Assembly (NCBI RefSeq): GCF_047948215.1
Contig: NC_134464.1
Location: 38,075,020 to 38,139,019 of the forward strand
Reading direction: 5' to 3'
DNA: 64,000 bases
Source of the DNA: Lycorma delicatula
Lineage: Eukaryota > Arthropoda > Insecta > Hemiptera > Fulgoridae
Made by a program: the position numbers and the translations under genes. Position 1 is the first letter of the stretch. Each line of letters starts with the position of its first letter. The notes under the pieces are model-generated. The model saw only the letters and a list, made by a program, of their open reading frames with translations. It was not told where the DNA came from and did not search any database. Of this stretch, positions 47,290-57,756 are shown in pieces.

Positions 47290-48838
47290 TTTTTTCCCCT
47301 CACTCCCGGACCGGATACCACAATAACGCAACACATTCTGGAGGAGTGCCCTTTTACTATAACGAGCCTCTCCGCCTACTGTCAGTACGTCCCGGCATGA
47401 CAGGTCGGATCTTATTTATTTCCTGCCTCTAACTCCCTGAGTAGGGTTACCAGGCCCGACAAAGTCGTTCTTTATGCCATCCTTTTTTTCTAATTTTTTT
47501 ATCCCTACATTCCCGGGCTGGACATCCAGTTAAGTATACTCGACCCGGGGGCGTGTCCTTTAACTCAAAGGAGGCCTCCTCACCCGCCGGCTAAAAATCA
47601 CGGCAGGTCGACCCCCCCCCCACCATCCGTTGGATCTTCTGTTGCCTGCCTCAAATCCCCAGCGGACGGTAACCAGGCCCGACTATGTCGTTCCCGGTTT
47701 CGGTCCCTATGTCCCGAGCCCTATGTCGAGACCGGGTCTCGGTCATTAGCATTGCCTGCCTTTAACCACGGGAAGGGGAAGAACCAGGCTCGACTATGCC
47801 GTTCCCAGCACCCCACTCGGCCCCTGGAGTCCCCACCCGATCATTTTAGGCCACACACCTAAGCATGCAACCACTCACGGATGGGGCTGTCCACCCTTCC
47901 CTACTCTAACATCATCTGGAACTCTCTTCTCCTCCCCTCTGCCACCTTGGCGGTAAATGTTTTACGGGGCACAGTGCTTTTTAAAGTTACCTGAACAAAT
48001 TCAATAGAAGGTCCTCTCTCCGTTGCATGTATTGTGACGGGGAAGATGACGCAGAACATACCATATTTGTGTGTAATGAATGGCAGAATCAGAGAAGAAC
48101 GGCCGGGATTAATGGGCTCCAGGTAGAGAATCTTTTGACATTTATTTTAGGGTCGGAGGCCAACTGGAGGAAGTTTGAGACCTTCGCGACCGAAGTCCTC
48201 ACCGCCAAGGTGGCAGAGGGGAGGAGAAGAGAATTCTAGATTGAGACCTTCGGTCGCGAAGGTCTCAAACTTCCTCCAGTTGGCCTCCGACCCTAAAATA
48301 AATGTCAAAAGATTCTCTACCTGAAGCCCATTAATCCCGGCTGTCCTTCTCTGATTCTGCCATTCATTACACACAAATATGGTATGTTCTGCGTCATCTT
48401 CCCCGTCACAATACATGCAACGGAGAGAGGACCTTCTATTGAATTTGTTCAGGTAACTTTAAAAAGCACTGTGCCTCGTAAAACATTGAGTCACGTAATA
48501 ACCGAGCTCACTGTGCCGGTTGTCAAGCCAAAGGTCAAGATCCGTGACAATTCGTTTGGTCCAGCCTGCTCGGTCTCCTGACCGCTACCTCTCCTTCCAC
48601 TTTCTACGGATTATATCTGCGGCCTCAGCTCTGTCCACACCGTCAAAACAGAACGTGCGTTTCAGGGCCAACAGCTCAATCGGAGGAACCGACAGGACGC
48701 AAGTCGCCTCATGAGAGACCGTACGATATCCTGCGATGACACCAAGAACGCTTCTATGAACCCCCTGAAGGCAATGCTTTCGCTATTGCCAGAATGTTTG
48801 CCGCAGTTCAAACCTTACCAGTCTCACTACAGTAGTCC
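47290..48838 (-). pseudogene. R1/Jockey-like LINE 3' end: RT C-terminal domain and GC-rich 3' UTR
   Basis: Read on the minus strand from about 48770, it shows VLGVIAGYRTVSHEA, PPIELLALKRTF, LDLWLDNRHSELGYYVTQ, and the terminal zinc-binding-like block CMYCDGEDDAEHTIFVC. Then come LTFILGSEANWRKFETFATE and, after an interruption, AKVAEGRRREF followed by a stop. This order fits the C-terminus of an R1- or Jockey-type LINE polyprotein. Stops (TAG, TAA) and a frame-neutral 240-bp inverted duplication (separate entry) disrupt it. The GC-rich stretch 47290-47918 would be its 3' untranslated region and holds three diverged copies of a ~55-bp motif (47419-47473, 47642-47695, 47751-47806) with CCAGGCCCGACTATGTCGTT. 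Endonuclease and RT core are absent. Confidence 0.72.
47956..48487. repeat. 240-bp inverted duplication inside the LINE remnant
   Basis: Arms 47956-48195 and 48248-48487 are the same length and about 98% identical by eye (I count roughly four or five mismatches and no indels). The 52-bp spacer ends the plus-oriented copy (GTCCTCACCGCCAAGGTGG, continuing to GAATTC). That end is itself repeated in inverted form at 47919-47954. The same reading (YCDGEDDAEH...) is thus present in both orientations. The simplest view is an inverted duplicate inserted into the minus-strand LINE between FATE and the final AKVAEG. Confidence 0.88.
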
Positions 48839-48904
48839 TCCCTGTTAACCGATTTAGTCGAGTCCGACTGGTAGTCGGTTAAGCGAAAAAGTCGGTTAAA
48901 GCGA

Positions 48905-49036
48905 ACCGATATTGCTTCAGAGGAATGAGATAAATAACAATTTTTGTAGCGTGCGAAAATTCCATACCTTATCGGGATTCGAACCTGGGACCTCCGGATG
49001 AAAGGCCGAGGCGCTACCACTCTCGTCACGGAGGCC
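48905..49036 (-). mobile_element. SINE-2 copy
   Basis: On the minus strand the head GGCCTCCGTGACGAGAGTGG is followed by GCCTTTCATCCGGAGG and a canonical B box GGTTCGAATCC, then AAGGTATGGAATTTTCGCAC and CATTCCTCTGAAGCAATA. No clear target-site duplication. Next to its 3' side (48860-48904) GTCGGTTAA-type motifs are repeated three times. Confidence 0.8.
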
Positions 49037-49989
49037 GGCTATGTGTATTACCTGATTTTTTCAGATTTCTAGATACTTATTTAAAATTTAAAAGTGAAAA
49101 AATTTATAAATTTTTTGTTTTAATAAAGAAGTATAAAAATTGGAACAAATTTATTTAATTTTATTAAAGTCGATAATACAAATTTTTCGCTTTAAAATTT
49201 AAAATGATGAACAGAAATGAAGATATAGGAAAGAAATAAAGAAAGGAAATTAAAGAATTAATCCGTGAAGGGTGTAACAATGATAATAAACAAAGAAACT
49301 TCAAAAACCAATTTTTTTTTTAAACTGAATTACGTAAAATTTTTTTAAGAAACAACTATGTTATGTAATTAAAGTTAAACAGCTTGTTTTTATAAAATAT
49401 AGTTTTTATAGATAATAACTGATAAAGAATAGTTTTTATTTTATTGTAATCTAGTGCGAAATTTGATTGATCTTATTACTTCCATCCTATACGGAAATGA
49501 AGCATTTTTATATATATATATTTATATTTAAAATAACAGGATACTGAGATTGTCAATTAACCCTTCTACAAGATATCAGTCGATACGCTACACTAAATGT
49601 CATTACATTTAATGAAAAAAGTTATAAATTACATTTATTATAAAATTATCATAATCATCACGCAGAATATCACTGAAAAATTATAATTACGAGACAATAA
49701 GAATGAGTTTTTAGTCAAATAATTTCCTTGCAACTAAAACTAAAATAAAAGGAACTGAAAACAAATTAAAATTAATTCCAAAAAAGGCCTAAAAAACGCT
49801 TTTTACGCAACTCCCCAAAAAGGAGTGCAATATATTTAGGGTGTATGTACAGTATGTATGTGTGTTGTTTCACTGTAGCAGCTCAATGGCTGAACCGATT
49901 TAGATGTAAGACCCCGAGTTGGAATCCTTAACGTTACTGGGAGTATCATAGGCTATATAAATATGTATACAGTATAGTGTGTGAATATA
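49037..49989. other. AT-rich spacer
   Basis: Nothing is recognised except a possible dispersed-repeat phrase GTAGCAGCTCAATGGCTGAA near 49876. Confidence 0.45.
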
Positions 49990-50449
49990 TACAGAGTGTT
50001 TCTAAAATGGTGGGCTAGCTATACTTTTCGGATTCTACTTGTAAAATTAAACAAAAAGTATCCTTAGAAAAAAAGGCAATTTCTACTTCGTTATTCCCCC
50101 TGTCTGACACTTGGTTATTTTTATACAAAAATGTCTATCTCAAGTTCGTATAGAGGAATCACATTAATATTTGGTAAGCGTCTTGGTAATAAAGTTTTAA
50201 AATTAGCAAAAAATCAGGAATTAAATACCGTCGCAAATTACAAAATGACGGCTATGTTTATTTTTCAATTCGTTATATCTCAGTAAATGTTAGTTTTATC
50301 AAAACTTGTTATTTGCTAAAATATTAAGCCTTTTATTTATTTTTTTTAAAATCGATTAACAAATAGCCGAGTTATGGGAGAAAATTGATGTAATTTTGTG
50401 TCTGTTTTTACGTCCTATAGCCAACACACCATTTTAGAAACACTCTGTA
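49990..50449. mobile_element. MITE with perfect 22-bp terminal inverted repeats
   Basis: Ends ACAGAGTGTTTCTAAAATGG (49991 onward) and its reverse complement finishing at 50448 match over 22 bp, with TA on each side. The ~460-bp interior has no open reading. TA flanks and the ACAGAGTGTT-type end fit a non-autonomous Tc1/mariner relative. No autonomous partner with these exact ends is present in the window, although the element at 55628 begins with a similar ACAGAGTCTTC. Confidence 0.85.
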
Positions 50450-50754
50450 TATATTTAAATAAATTTTAAAAATTATACTGTATACAAAATTGCCATCCGT
50501 GCACTTTCTTTAATTAATCTATTTTAGTAATTATCCTATATTAAAGAGCAATGTTTTGCAGCAATGTTTCTTTTTCGCAATAGTGTTTTTTTTTAATTTT
50601 TAATATTTATCTCTTGTTCAAATCTTTCCTAAAATTCGACTTTATGAAGTCGGCGCCAAGTTTAATCCGACTTCTAAATCCAACAAGAAATCATTTTATA
50701 TTGTTCAACAATAAAATAATTTTAAAACTAAAAACTACCAACTTATTCATCATC

Positions 50755-50925
50755 TGCCCTTAGGGAAGTCCTTTGCACCATATCTGTCTCAATTCTCCAC
50801 TATTCTTAGTTAAACTTTTAAGTACTTGATACCTCTCACTTCTATTTAAATCAGCGTTGTACCTTTTACTAATTCATCTAGCACTTTTTAATTCAATCCT
50901 TTTGTCATGACATATATCTTAGCCA
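50755..50925 (-). mobile_element. Possible LINE 3'-end fragment
   Basis: On the minus strand, a reading with YNADLNRSERYQVLKSLTK is followed by GGAGAATTGAGACAGATATG and GCAAAGGACTTCCC, a pattern I associate from memory with the 3' end of certain insect LINEs. Short and diverged; tentative. Confidence 0.35.
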
Positions 50926-52239
50926 GTTGTATTTTGTTTTTTTACTAACAAATTACTAACCCTTAATTAATTTTTTAAAAAAATTAAAAACTTATAATTT
51001 TTTTAGGGCCACATTATTTAGTTCATATTTTTCCCGCATGAAAGTGTTTTGACAATTTTTTTTTTTGTTGAAGAATTATAACGGTGGCTTGTTTCTATGA
51101 CTACGAGTAATTTCTCACTGTTTTTGAGATGGTCCATCTCTCTTAATTTCTAAATAGGATGGTAGTACAATTTCTGTCTATTACAGTAAAAGATCTGGAT
51201 TATACTGACCTGTATTATACTAGCAAATTTTCATATCAGTTACTATTTCTGATAATAATTAAAATAAATAATAATGAGTATAATTAATTATATATTAAAA
51301 GGCTGTTTATTACGGAATTTTTACTTAATTTTTTTTTCAATGATTTAAAAATCTCTACGTACATTTTAAGTAATATTTACTGCATAAAAAAGGAGTATTG
51401 CTCCAAGATTCCCAGAAGAGTCATTGACCGTTAATCTCATTGTCATAAAACAATTTTTAAGAAAAAAAAAATATATATTTTAAATTATCTATTGTTTAAA
51501 TACTCTACGTACAGGCCAAGGACACTCAAGGATATGAGAAATAATCCGTTAGGCCACATCTGTGTGTTAAGTAATTAATATTATAGGTAAAAAAATAATA
51601 TTTCAAGTAATAAAGAGTTTACTGCAATAATGTAATTTAATTTACATGCACTTTAAATACTGCAATTTTAAAATCTTTATTAACAAATTCAAGTTCTACT
51701 TCCCTTTTATTTACAATAAAATTAAACATTTAAATAATAATTATTATTATTATTAACTAACTATAGCAAAAATCAAATTTTTGGACGAACTTAATATCAA
51801 ATGATTAAAACAGATTATTATTCTTTATTTTATTTTTTACTTGCTTTTCTTTAACTCGGATTTTTTTTTCATGTTTGCCCTCAAATCTTGCATCGTTAAT
51901 TTAACATACTTCCTGACATTGCCGATTAATGAAATTTTACAGTTACTAAGGTCGGGTGACAATACAATATTCAACCATTACTTTTGCAAACATCCTCTCG
52001 TACGGGGATAAATTAAGGATGGAAATTAAGGGTGCAGATGTAATAATTTAACATAATTGCTGACATTGCCTACTGATAAAATTTTGCACAGTATAAAGCA
52101 AGTTTTTAAATATTTTGGAACATTTTTATAATATTTTTTTTATAAATCTAAGCTATAAGAGATAAAATAAATTTTACTTTCCCGGTATCATAGAGCAAAA
52201 TGCAAGAAAGAAAATATAGTAATCAGTCAAAAAATTGGG
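50926..52239. other. AT-rich sequence, nothing recognised
   Basis: Only low-complexity A/T tracts, including an ATT-rich run near 51736-51755. Confidence 0.5.
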
Positions 52240-52920
52240 TAAGAGATTTTTTTTCATTTCTCGACGTTTCATGACCTAGGACCTCAACAAAAACAAAAGA
52301 AAAGTAGGAGTAATGTGTTCATACGTACATATGTACGTGTGTTGGCGTGATTTAATAACTTTTGACTGGATAAACCGATTTTTATGAAATTTTTTACAGT
52401 GAGTATATGGGGCAATTTGTTGGTAAAATATTGGAGTCAATATTTTACCAACCCTGTCAATATAAATATTTTACCCCAGAGAGTGAGGTAGATAGTTTCT
52501 TTGGGGGTCAATTTTCTCAATATTTTTTAAAATAATTTATTATATTAAGCTCAGTACATGCATTCATGCTTATCTTAGCATTAAAAAAAATTTCCCTCCC
52601 TTCGCAAAAAATCGACAATTTTATTTATTACACCTTTTTAATCGATTTTTTAAAATGTCTTTTCAGGCATAGTAGTAATATAAGTGATCCAAAAGAAATA
52701 CTATGGGGACAACATTGGCGTGGGTTCGCCGGGAAACAACAATATCTTAAACATTTTATTGTGAACAGAAAATATCTTTTTTGGGTTTCTTTATGAATTT
52801 TTTTGTATTTCTCTACTTTTTATGACCCTGGGACGCCAAAAAACAGAAAAAGGGGAGGGGTAATGTTCGTACCTAAGTACGTATGTACATATGCCGATCA
52901 AAGTTTAAGAATATCGAATT
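52240..52920 (+). repeat. Rep-C, copy 2, with internal direct repeat
   Basis: Collinear with the reverse complement of 45905-46168 over about 52488-52740 and again at 52893-52920 (GCCGATCAAAGTTTAA). Relative to copy 1 there is an extra ~155 bp between these parts. That extra sequence resembles the stretch at 52253-52345 (both have a TTTCTC...TTTCATGACC-like or TTTTTATGACC-like start and GTACATATG-type motifs), so a direct duplication is likely. A perfect 15-bp-arm hairpin (GTTGGTAAAATATTG, 52419-52433 and 52438-52452) lies within. Non-coding. Confidence 0.5.
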
Positions 52921-53220
52921 TTTTCATTTTTTAAAAGGTTTTTAGTTTATTTAAACTTTTAATGATAATATTACGAGTACAATAAAATTTCATTATAATT
53001 CACTCCTCCCTGAAAATATTAATCCTTGATAACTTTTTATCGATTGTACATTTTTAAATGGAATTTTTATTTTAATTTCTTCCATTAAACTTTGTAAATT
53101 TAGACAAATCAAAAAAGTTTCCTGGAGATGATTTTTGGGTTGGGGAGCAAAAGAAAATTGAGCAAAATCGATTTTTAAAATTTTTTAAACCTTTTTCATG
53201 AATCATTATTTTTTACTATA
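52921..53220. other. AT-rich spacer before the mariner
   Basis: Nothing is recognised; it ends in TATA, the target flank of the adjacent element. Confidence 0.5.
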
Positions 53221-54736
53221 CCGGGTGATTCAGAAAGGATTTAATAATTTTAAAAGCATATATACAGATTCAGTTGAGGTCTCATTTCACAGAAAAATAC
53301 ATCAAGTTTGTCAATTAATATTCACTATGGTTCGATATGGCTTCCATTTGTAATGCAACATACATCCCACCTGAAGTCGATTTCATTGCAGACTGTACCA
53401 AACAAGTTGGGTGTTTATTTGAGGCGTTAATTCGAAGTTTTAGCGCAAAAAGATTATCAGGCAAAGGTGGTATTTAATCTCGATCTTCAATAAAATCCCA
53501 CAAGAAAAAAATCTAGCGGGAATAAATCTGGGGAGCGAGGTGGCCATGCGACCTTCACGACCAATCCACCGACATGAAAATCAAGTATCAAGAAAATCTC
53601 GGACTACTAGGCGGTAGTGAAGTTGTGCCCTGTCTTGTTGATAATAATGGCATCTGACTTTTTGAATTTTGAAGCATGTCCAGATAAACATTTACGGTTA
53701 CCTGCTGGAAGAAGAACGGGCCGTACAGTCTTTATTTGCTTAGGGTACAAAAAACATTGACCTTAGGATTATCACGAACGTGCTGCAAAGTTTCATGAGG
53801 GTTTTCGCTACCACATATTCGGCAGTTATGGGTGTTCACCCAACCGCTGACGTGAAACGTTGACTCATCACTAAAAATTACATAATCTAAATACGTATTG
53901 TTGTCTGCAGTTCTATCCATCATTTACGCGCAAAACTGCAGCTGGACAAATGTTTCGTCATCTATAATGTATTTTTTTCCTGTTTAGCCTTTGCGAATTA
54001 CCGTCAGGTATTACTTCAGAGGATGATATGTATGAGTGTAAGTAAAGTGTTGTATTGTAGAGTCTCAGGTCGACCATTTCTGAGATGTGTGGTTAATTGA
54101 AACCCAAACACCAACGAACTCCGGTATCCACGATCTAGTATTCAAATCTGTATAATAGTAATTGCCTTTACTAGGATTTGAACGTTGGAACTCTCGACTT
54201 CGAAATCAGCTGATTTGTGAAGTTGCGTTCACCAGTAGACCAACCCGGTGGGTATCTGTAATGTATTGAACACGTTGTGTTGAACGTACGGCTTCAAGTG
54301 CAATCGTTTAAGTAATACGCGCCGAACAGTTTTTGTGGAATACCAGTCTCACTTGATGCAAGACTAAATGATTTCTTCGGACTACGTGCAAAGTTTTCTC
54401 TCAGTTGTGGAACAACTGAGAGACAAACCTGTCTCCACGAAGGTTTGGATGCTAAGAGAAATTCCGTGCCTATAGGAGACTACTTACTGTACTCTCAACA
54501 AAAATTACGTTGAAATGCAGTCGATGATTGCCAATCGCGAAACCAAAACACAGAGCGACCACGTTCAGCATAAGTAAATGTATTCATTTTTAACACTGGT
54601 GTCATCACTGGTGGTCGAATTCGGTATTAATGAACTAGGTTACTCAAAACTTGACGTGTTTTTCTATGAAATGAGATCTCAACCGAATCTGTAAGTTATC
54701 TGAATAAATTTGTGAATTCCTTTTTGAATCACCCGG
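53221..54736 (-). mobile_element. Complete-ended mariner-like element, with a decayed transposase and a nested SINE-1
   Basis: Terminal inverted repeats CCGGGTGATTCAGAAAGG (53221) and its counterpart ending TTTTTGAATCACCCGG (54736) are flanked by TATA on both sides. On the minus strand the transposase starts near 54590 (MNTFTYAERGRSVFWF), has RSPKKS in its HTH domain, and is interrupted by SINE-1 (53974-54253). It continues into YVIFSDESTFHVSGWVN, where SDES holds the first catalytic aspartate (about 53880-53830), then NPKVNVFCTLSK and YGPFFFQQVTVN. The second-aspartate block reads QQDRAQLHY-like across a frameshift, and the third region is poorly preserved. A 12-bp-arm hairpin (54397-54423) breaks the HTH part. 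Inactive, but the ends are intact enough to be mobilised in principle. Confidence 0.87.
53960..54267 (-). mobile_element. SINE-1 copy 3, nested in the mariner, 14-bp target-site duplication
   Basis: SINE 53974-54253 in minus orientation, flanked by ATCTATAATGTATT (53960-53973) and ATCTGTAATGTATT (54254-54267), one mismatch. On the minus strand: ACCCACCGGGTTGGTCTACTGG head, B-box-like GTTCAAATCC, CCACACATCTCAG body and CATCCTCTGAAGTAATAC. It splits the transposase gene, so it is younger than the mariner insertion. Confidence 0.93.
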
Positions 54737-54740
54737 TATA

Positions 54741-55627
54741 AGAATAAATAACCAATACTAGAAAAGTATAACAAGTTTGTAGTCAAATTTATTTCGATTT
54801 TTTATAATTTTTATAAAATTATTTTGCTTATAAAAAAATTTTATTTTCACCTATTACAAAGTAAATAATATTATTGAAATATTCCTTAAGGTAATACGTA
54901 TAAGTTCAGATAAAAGATTCTTAGAATGTCTATGGTTTGAAGAGAGAGAGAGAGAGTGAGAGGAAGTGATAGAGGGATGACTGATTGAAGCATATTGAAT
55001 ATAATTACTCCTTTCTAAAAACATTTGACTCGCATGTTCAATACCAGTAAACTTCACCTTTCTTTTAATATAGATATTCGTAATTTATGGAAGCCTCTGA
55101 AGACCATATGCATAATATCTTTTCCTTGTTTATTTAAAGATTAAAAAAACCACACGTAATGCTTTTTAGTTAACACAATAACAATATGTAATTAATAATA
55201 ATTATGTTAAATCATGAATATGCCTACATTAATAGTAGATAATACCGACGACTACCGGGAAGTAGTTAGCAGTCCTTATTACCGTACACGAATAACACGT
55301 ACAATATACAACATATTTTTACCCGGTAATAGTACACAAGTAATATAATAACGTAATAAAAATTTTTAGAAAAATTCATCGACACACCATACCACAAAAC
55401 ATTTTAATGTTTTTTTGATTTTAAGTTTATTTGAAACATACTACCATTTCAACGGAGATTACATGATCCTTTCACTTTTCTGGTAATAGCTAAATAGGTC
55501 TTGAAACAGCTATAGTTACGAGAACAAGGGAAATTATGGTGATCGGTTAGAATTTTGGGTGTATTTCACAAATTTCACCGTTTTATGAACCCCTCTAACC
55601 GAAAAACAGAAAACAACTTATTACAAA
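54741..55627. other. AT-rich spacer
   Basis: A (GA)n run lies at about 54942-54957. No gene is recognised. Confidence 0.5.
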
Positions 55628-56745
55628 TACAGAGTCTTCATAAAAGAATGGTATGGTTTTGAACATGGATTAAATGAAAACAAAAAATATTCACAGTTGA
55701 TATTTATTTATCGAATTTTCATCTCAAATAGTTTTTTTTTTAAATAACAAATAATTTTCAATATTATGCACTACTAGTCGTTCGGAAAATCATAAAAGAA
55801 GGTGGGGTTTCTGTAATTCAGACAAAGTAGTAGACCCACTGGGTTGGTCTAGTGGTTAACTCGTCATCGCAAATCAGCTAATTTCGAAGTCGAGAGTTCA
55901 AGGTTCAAATCCTAGTAAAGGCAGTTACGTTTTTACGGATTTCAATACTAGATCGTGAATACCAGTGTTCTTTGGTGGTTGTATTTCAATTAACCACACA
56001 TCTCAGAAATGTTCAACCTGAAATTGTACAAGACTACACTTCATTTACACTCATACATAAAATACTCTGAAGCAATAGCTTAAAGTAGTTCCGGAGGCTA
56101 AACAAAAAAAAGATCAAGGCAGTAGGAAAATTTTGAGAAGTTATGTTGGTAGCGCTGATAGCCTCCAACCCAAAAGTTTGTGTAAGAGCAGTTTAAAAAT
56201 TCAAACCACCACACCAGTTTTTATATTGTTGCTGAGATTCGTTAATCTGCTCACTGTTAAAAAAAAAACAAAGTATGTTTTGTGGCAGGCTGAATTAAAG
56301 TCCGTAATTTTATATTAGTTCAACTTGCATTTCGACGTGAATATGGAAAACAGCCACCATATGAAAATTATATACGACGTTAGGTTAAACAGTTTGAAGA
56401 AACTGGATCTGTTCTCAAGAAAAATCAACCGGCAGACCACAAGTATCAGATGAAACTGTTGAACGAATTAGACGATCTGCAATCAGAAGTCCTAACAAAT
56501 CCATCTCTCGTCGAAGTCTTGTGTTAGATATTCCGAAAACAAAAACACAAAGTTTTATATACAAGATTGAAAAATACGCGACCTACGTTACTTAAAGGAA
56601 AGGACTGATGAAGCGATTGTATCCGTAACAGAACATGTGTTAATTCGGGTATGGGCAGAAATGTGGTATGGGTATAAATTACTTATATAGGAAGGAATGA
56701 TCTATATTTGTAGAGACGAGAATTCGTTGGCCTGTATTTTGACAA
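55628..56745 (+). mobile_element. Internally deleted mariner-like element with a nested SINE-1
   Basis: The left end reads ACAGAGTCTTCATAAAAG, a mariner-type terminus; a matching right end is not found. The transposase N-terminus is visible at about 56270-56420 (VLWQAELKSVILY, then FRREYGKQPPYENY and FEETGSV, the first HTH) and in another frame RPQVSDETVERIRRSAIRSPNKS (second HTH, about 56430-56500). After about 60 further codons the sequence jumps to a C-terminal-like DEAIVSVTEHVLIRVWAEMW (56605-56665). The DDE catalytic domain between them is missing, so this is an internal-deletion derivative. SINE-1 at 55834-56110 interrupts the 5' part. Confidence 0.7.
55834..56110 (+). mobile_element. 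SINE-1 copy 4
   Basis: Head ACCCACTGGGTTGGTCTAGTGG, B-box-like GGTTCAAATCC, body TTCAATTAACCACACATCTCAG, tail GGAGGCTAAACAAAAAAAAG. A possible diverged target duplication ends in AGTAG/CAGTAG on the two sides, but it is not clean. The CATCCTCTGAAG core is reduced to ACTCTGAAGCAATA. Confidence 0.85.
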
Positions 56746-56794
56746 ATAATCCGGAATGGCTGAACATTAAAAATTTTAATTCGGCTTAAAAACT

Positions 56795-56847
<53 letters not shown>

Positions 56848-57311
56848 TTCATGAAGTATTTAATAAATTTTCAGTACACGTTTTACGGGAAAAAATAAAG
56901 AAGAAAGTTCATATAAACATAGATTTGGAAACGCATCGTTAACGAATGTCGAGTAGGGAAAGATTTTTTCCCTTATTTCTGCGCCTTTCGGTAACATTAA
57001 GCAAGATTGAAATTTTTGGGAACCAAATTAAGTGATAATTTAAATTTTATCTAAACTCTAACAAAAAGTTGAAAAAATATATATATTTTTAGTAGTTTTC
57101 AAGAAATCAAAGATAAAATACAAAAAAATAGTAACCAAAAGCATACTATTTTATGTTTTGCATAACATTCGGTTACATTTTTGATAATAGCATATAAAAA
57201 ACTAGCAAAGAATTAAAATCCTTTTTTAAATAAATATATATATATATATTCTCTAAAATTAATAAAAGTTGTATTTTAGAAGTACTTTTCTTCAAATGGA
57301 TAATACATGTA

Positions 57312-57342
<31 letters not shown>

Positions 57343-57440
57343 ATTTTTATTTAGTTAAAAAAATAATAAATGAATTATCGTACGATTAAATAATAATTCA
57401 GCTTTATTAAATAACTGTAAAAGATTTAAATATTAAGGTC
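56746..57440. repeat. TA-rich tract
   Basis: Long (TA)n runs at about 56799-56842 and 57308-57342 separate AT-rich sequence with no other recognised feature. Confidence 0.7.
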
Positions 57441-57709
57441 TGTTCCAAATATCAAAAAATCTCAACAATACTGAAAACACTACTTAGCTTTTTAGGTAGA
57501 TTTCATCAGAAAGCTACCTATTGTAATGAGTACCATGATTCGATTTTCCGGAAAATTTCGACATATCTTCGCGTTTCACATCCCCCAGACCCCAAAACCA
57601 CTGTCAGTTCAAAAGTTTTTATATAAATAAATATATATATATATATTATAAATATAATATATTTATTATATTACATTTTTTATTTATTATTGTATTTATA
57701 TATAATATA

Positions 57710-57756
<47 letters not shown>

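Noticed and set aside
48384..48714. Plus-strand open readings in the R1-like LINE region
   Set aside because: They are antisense to the LINE protein that is readable on the minus strand.
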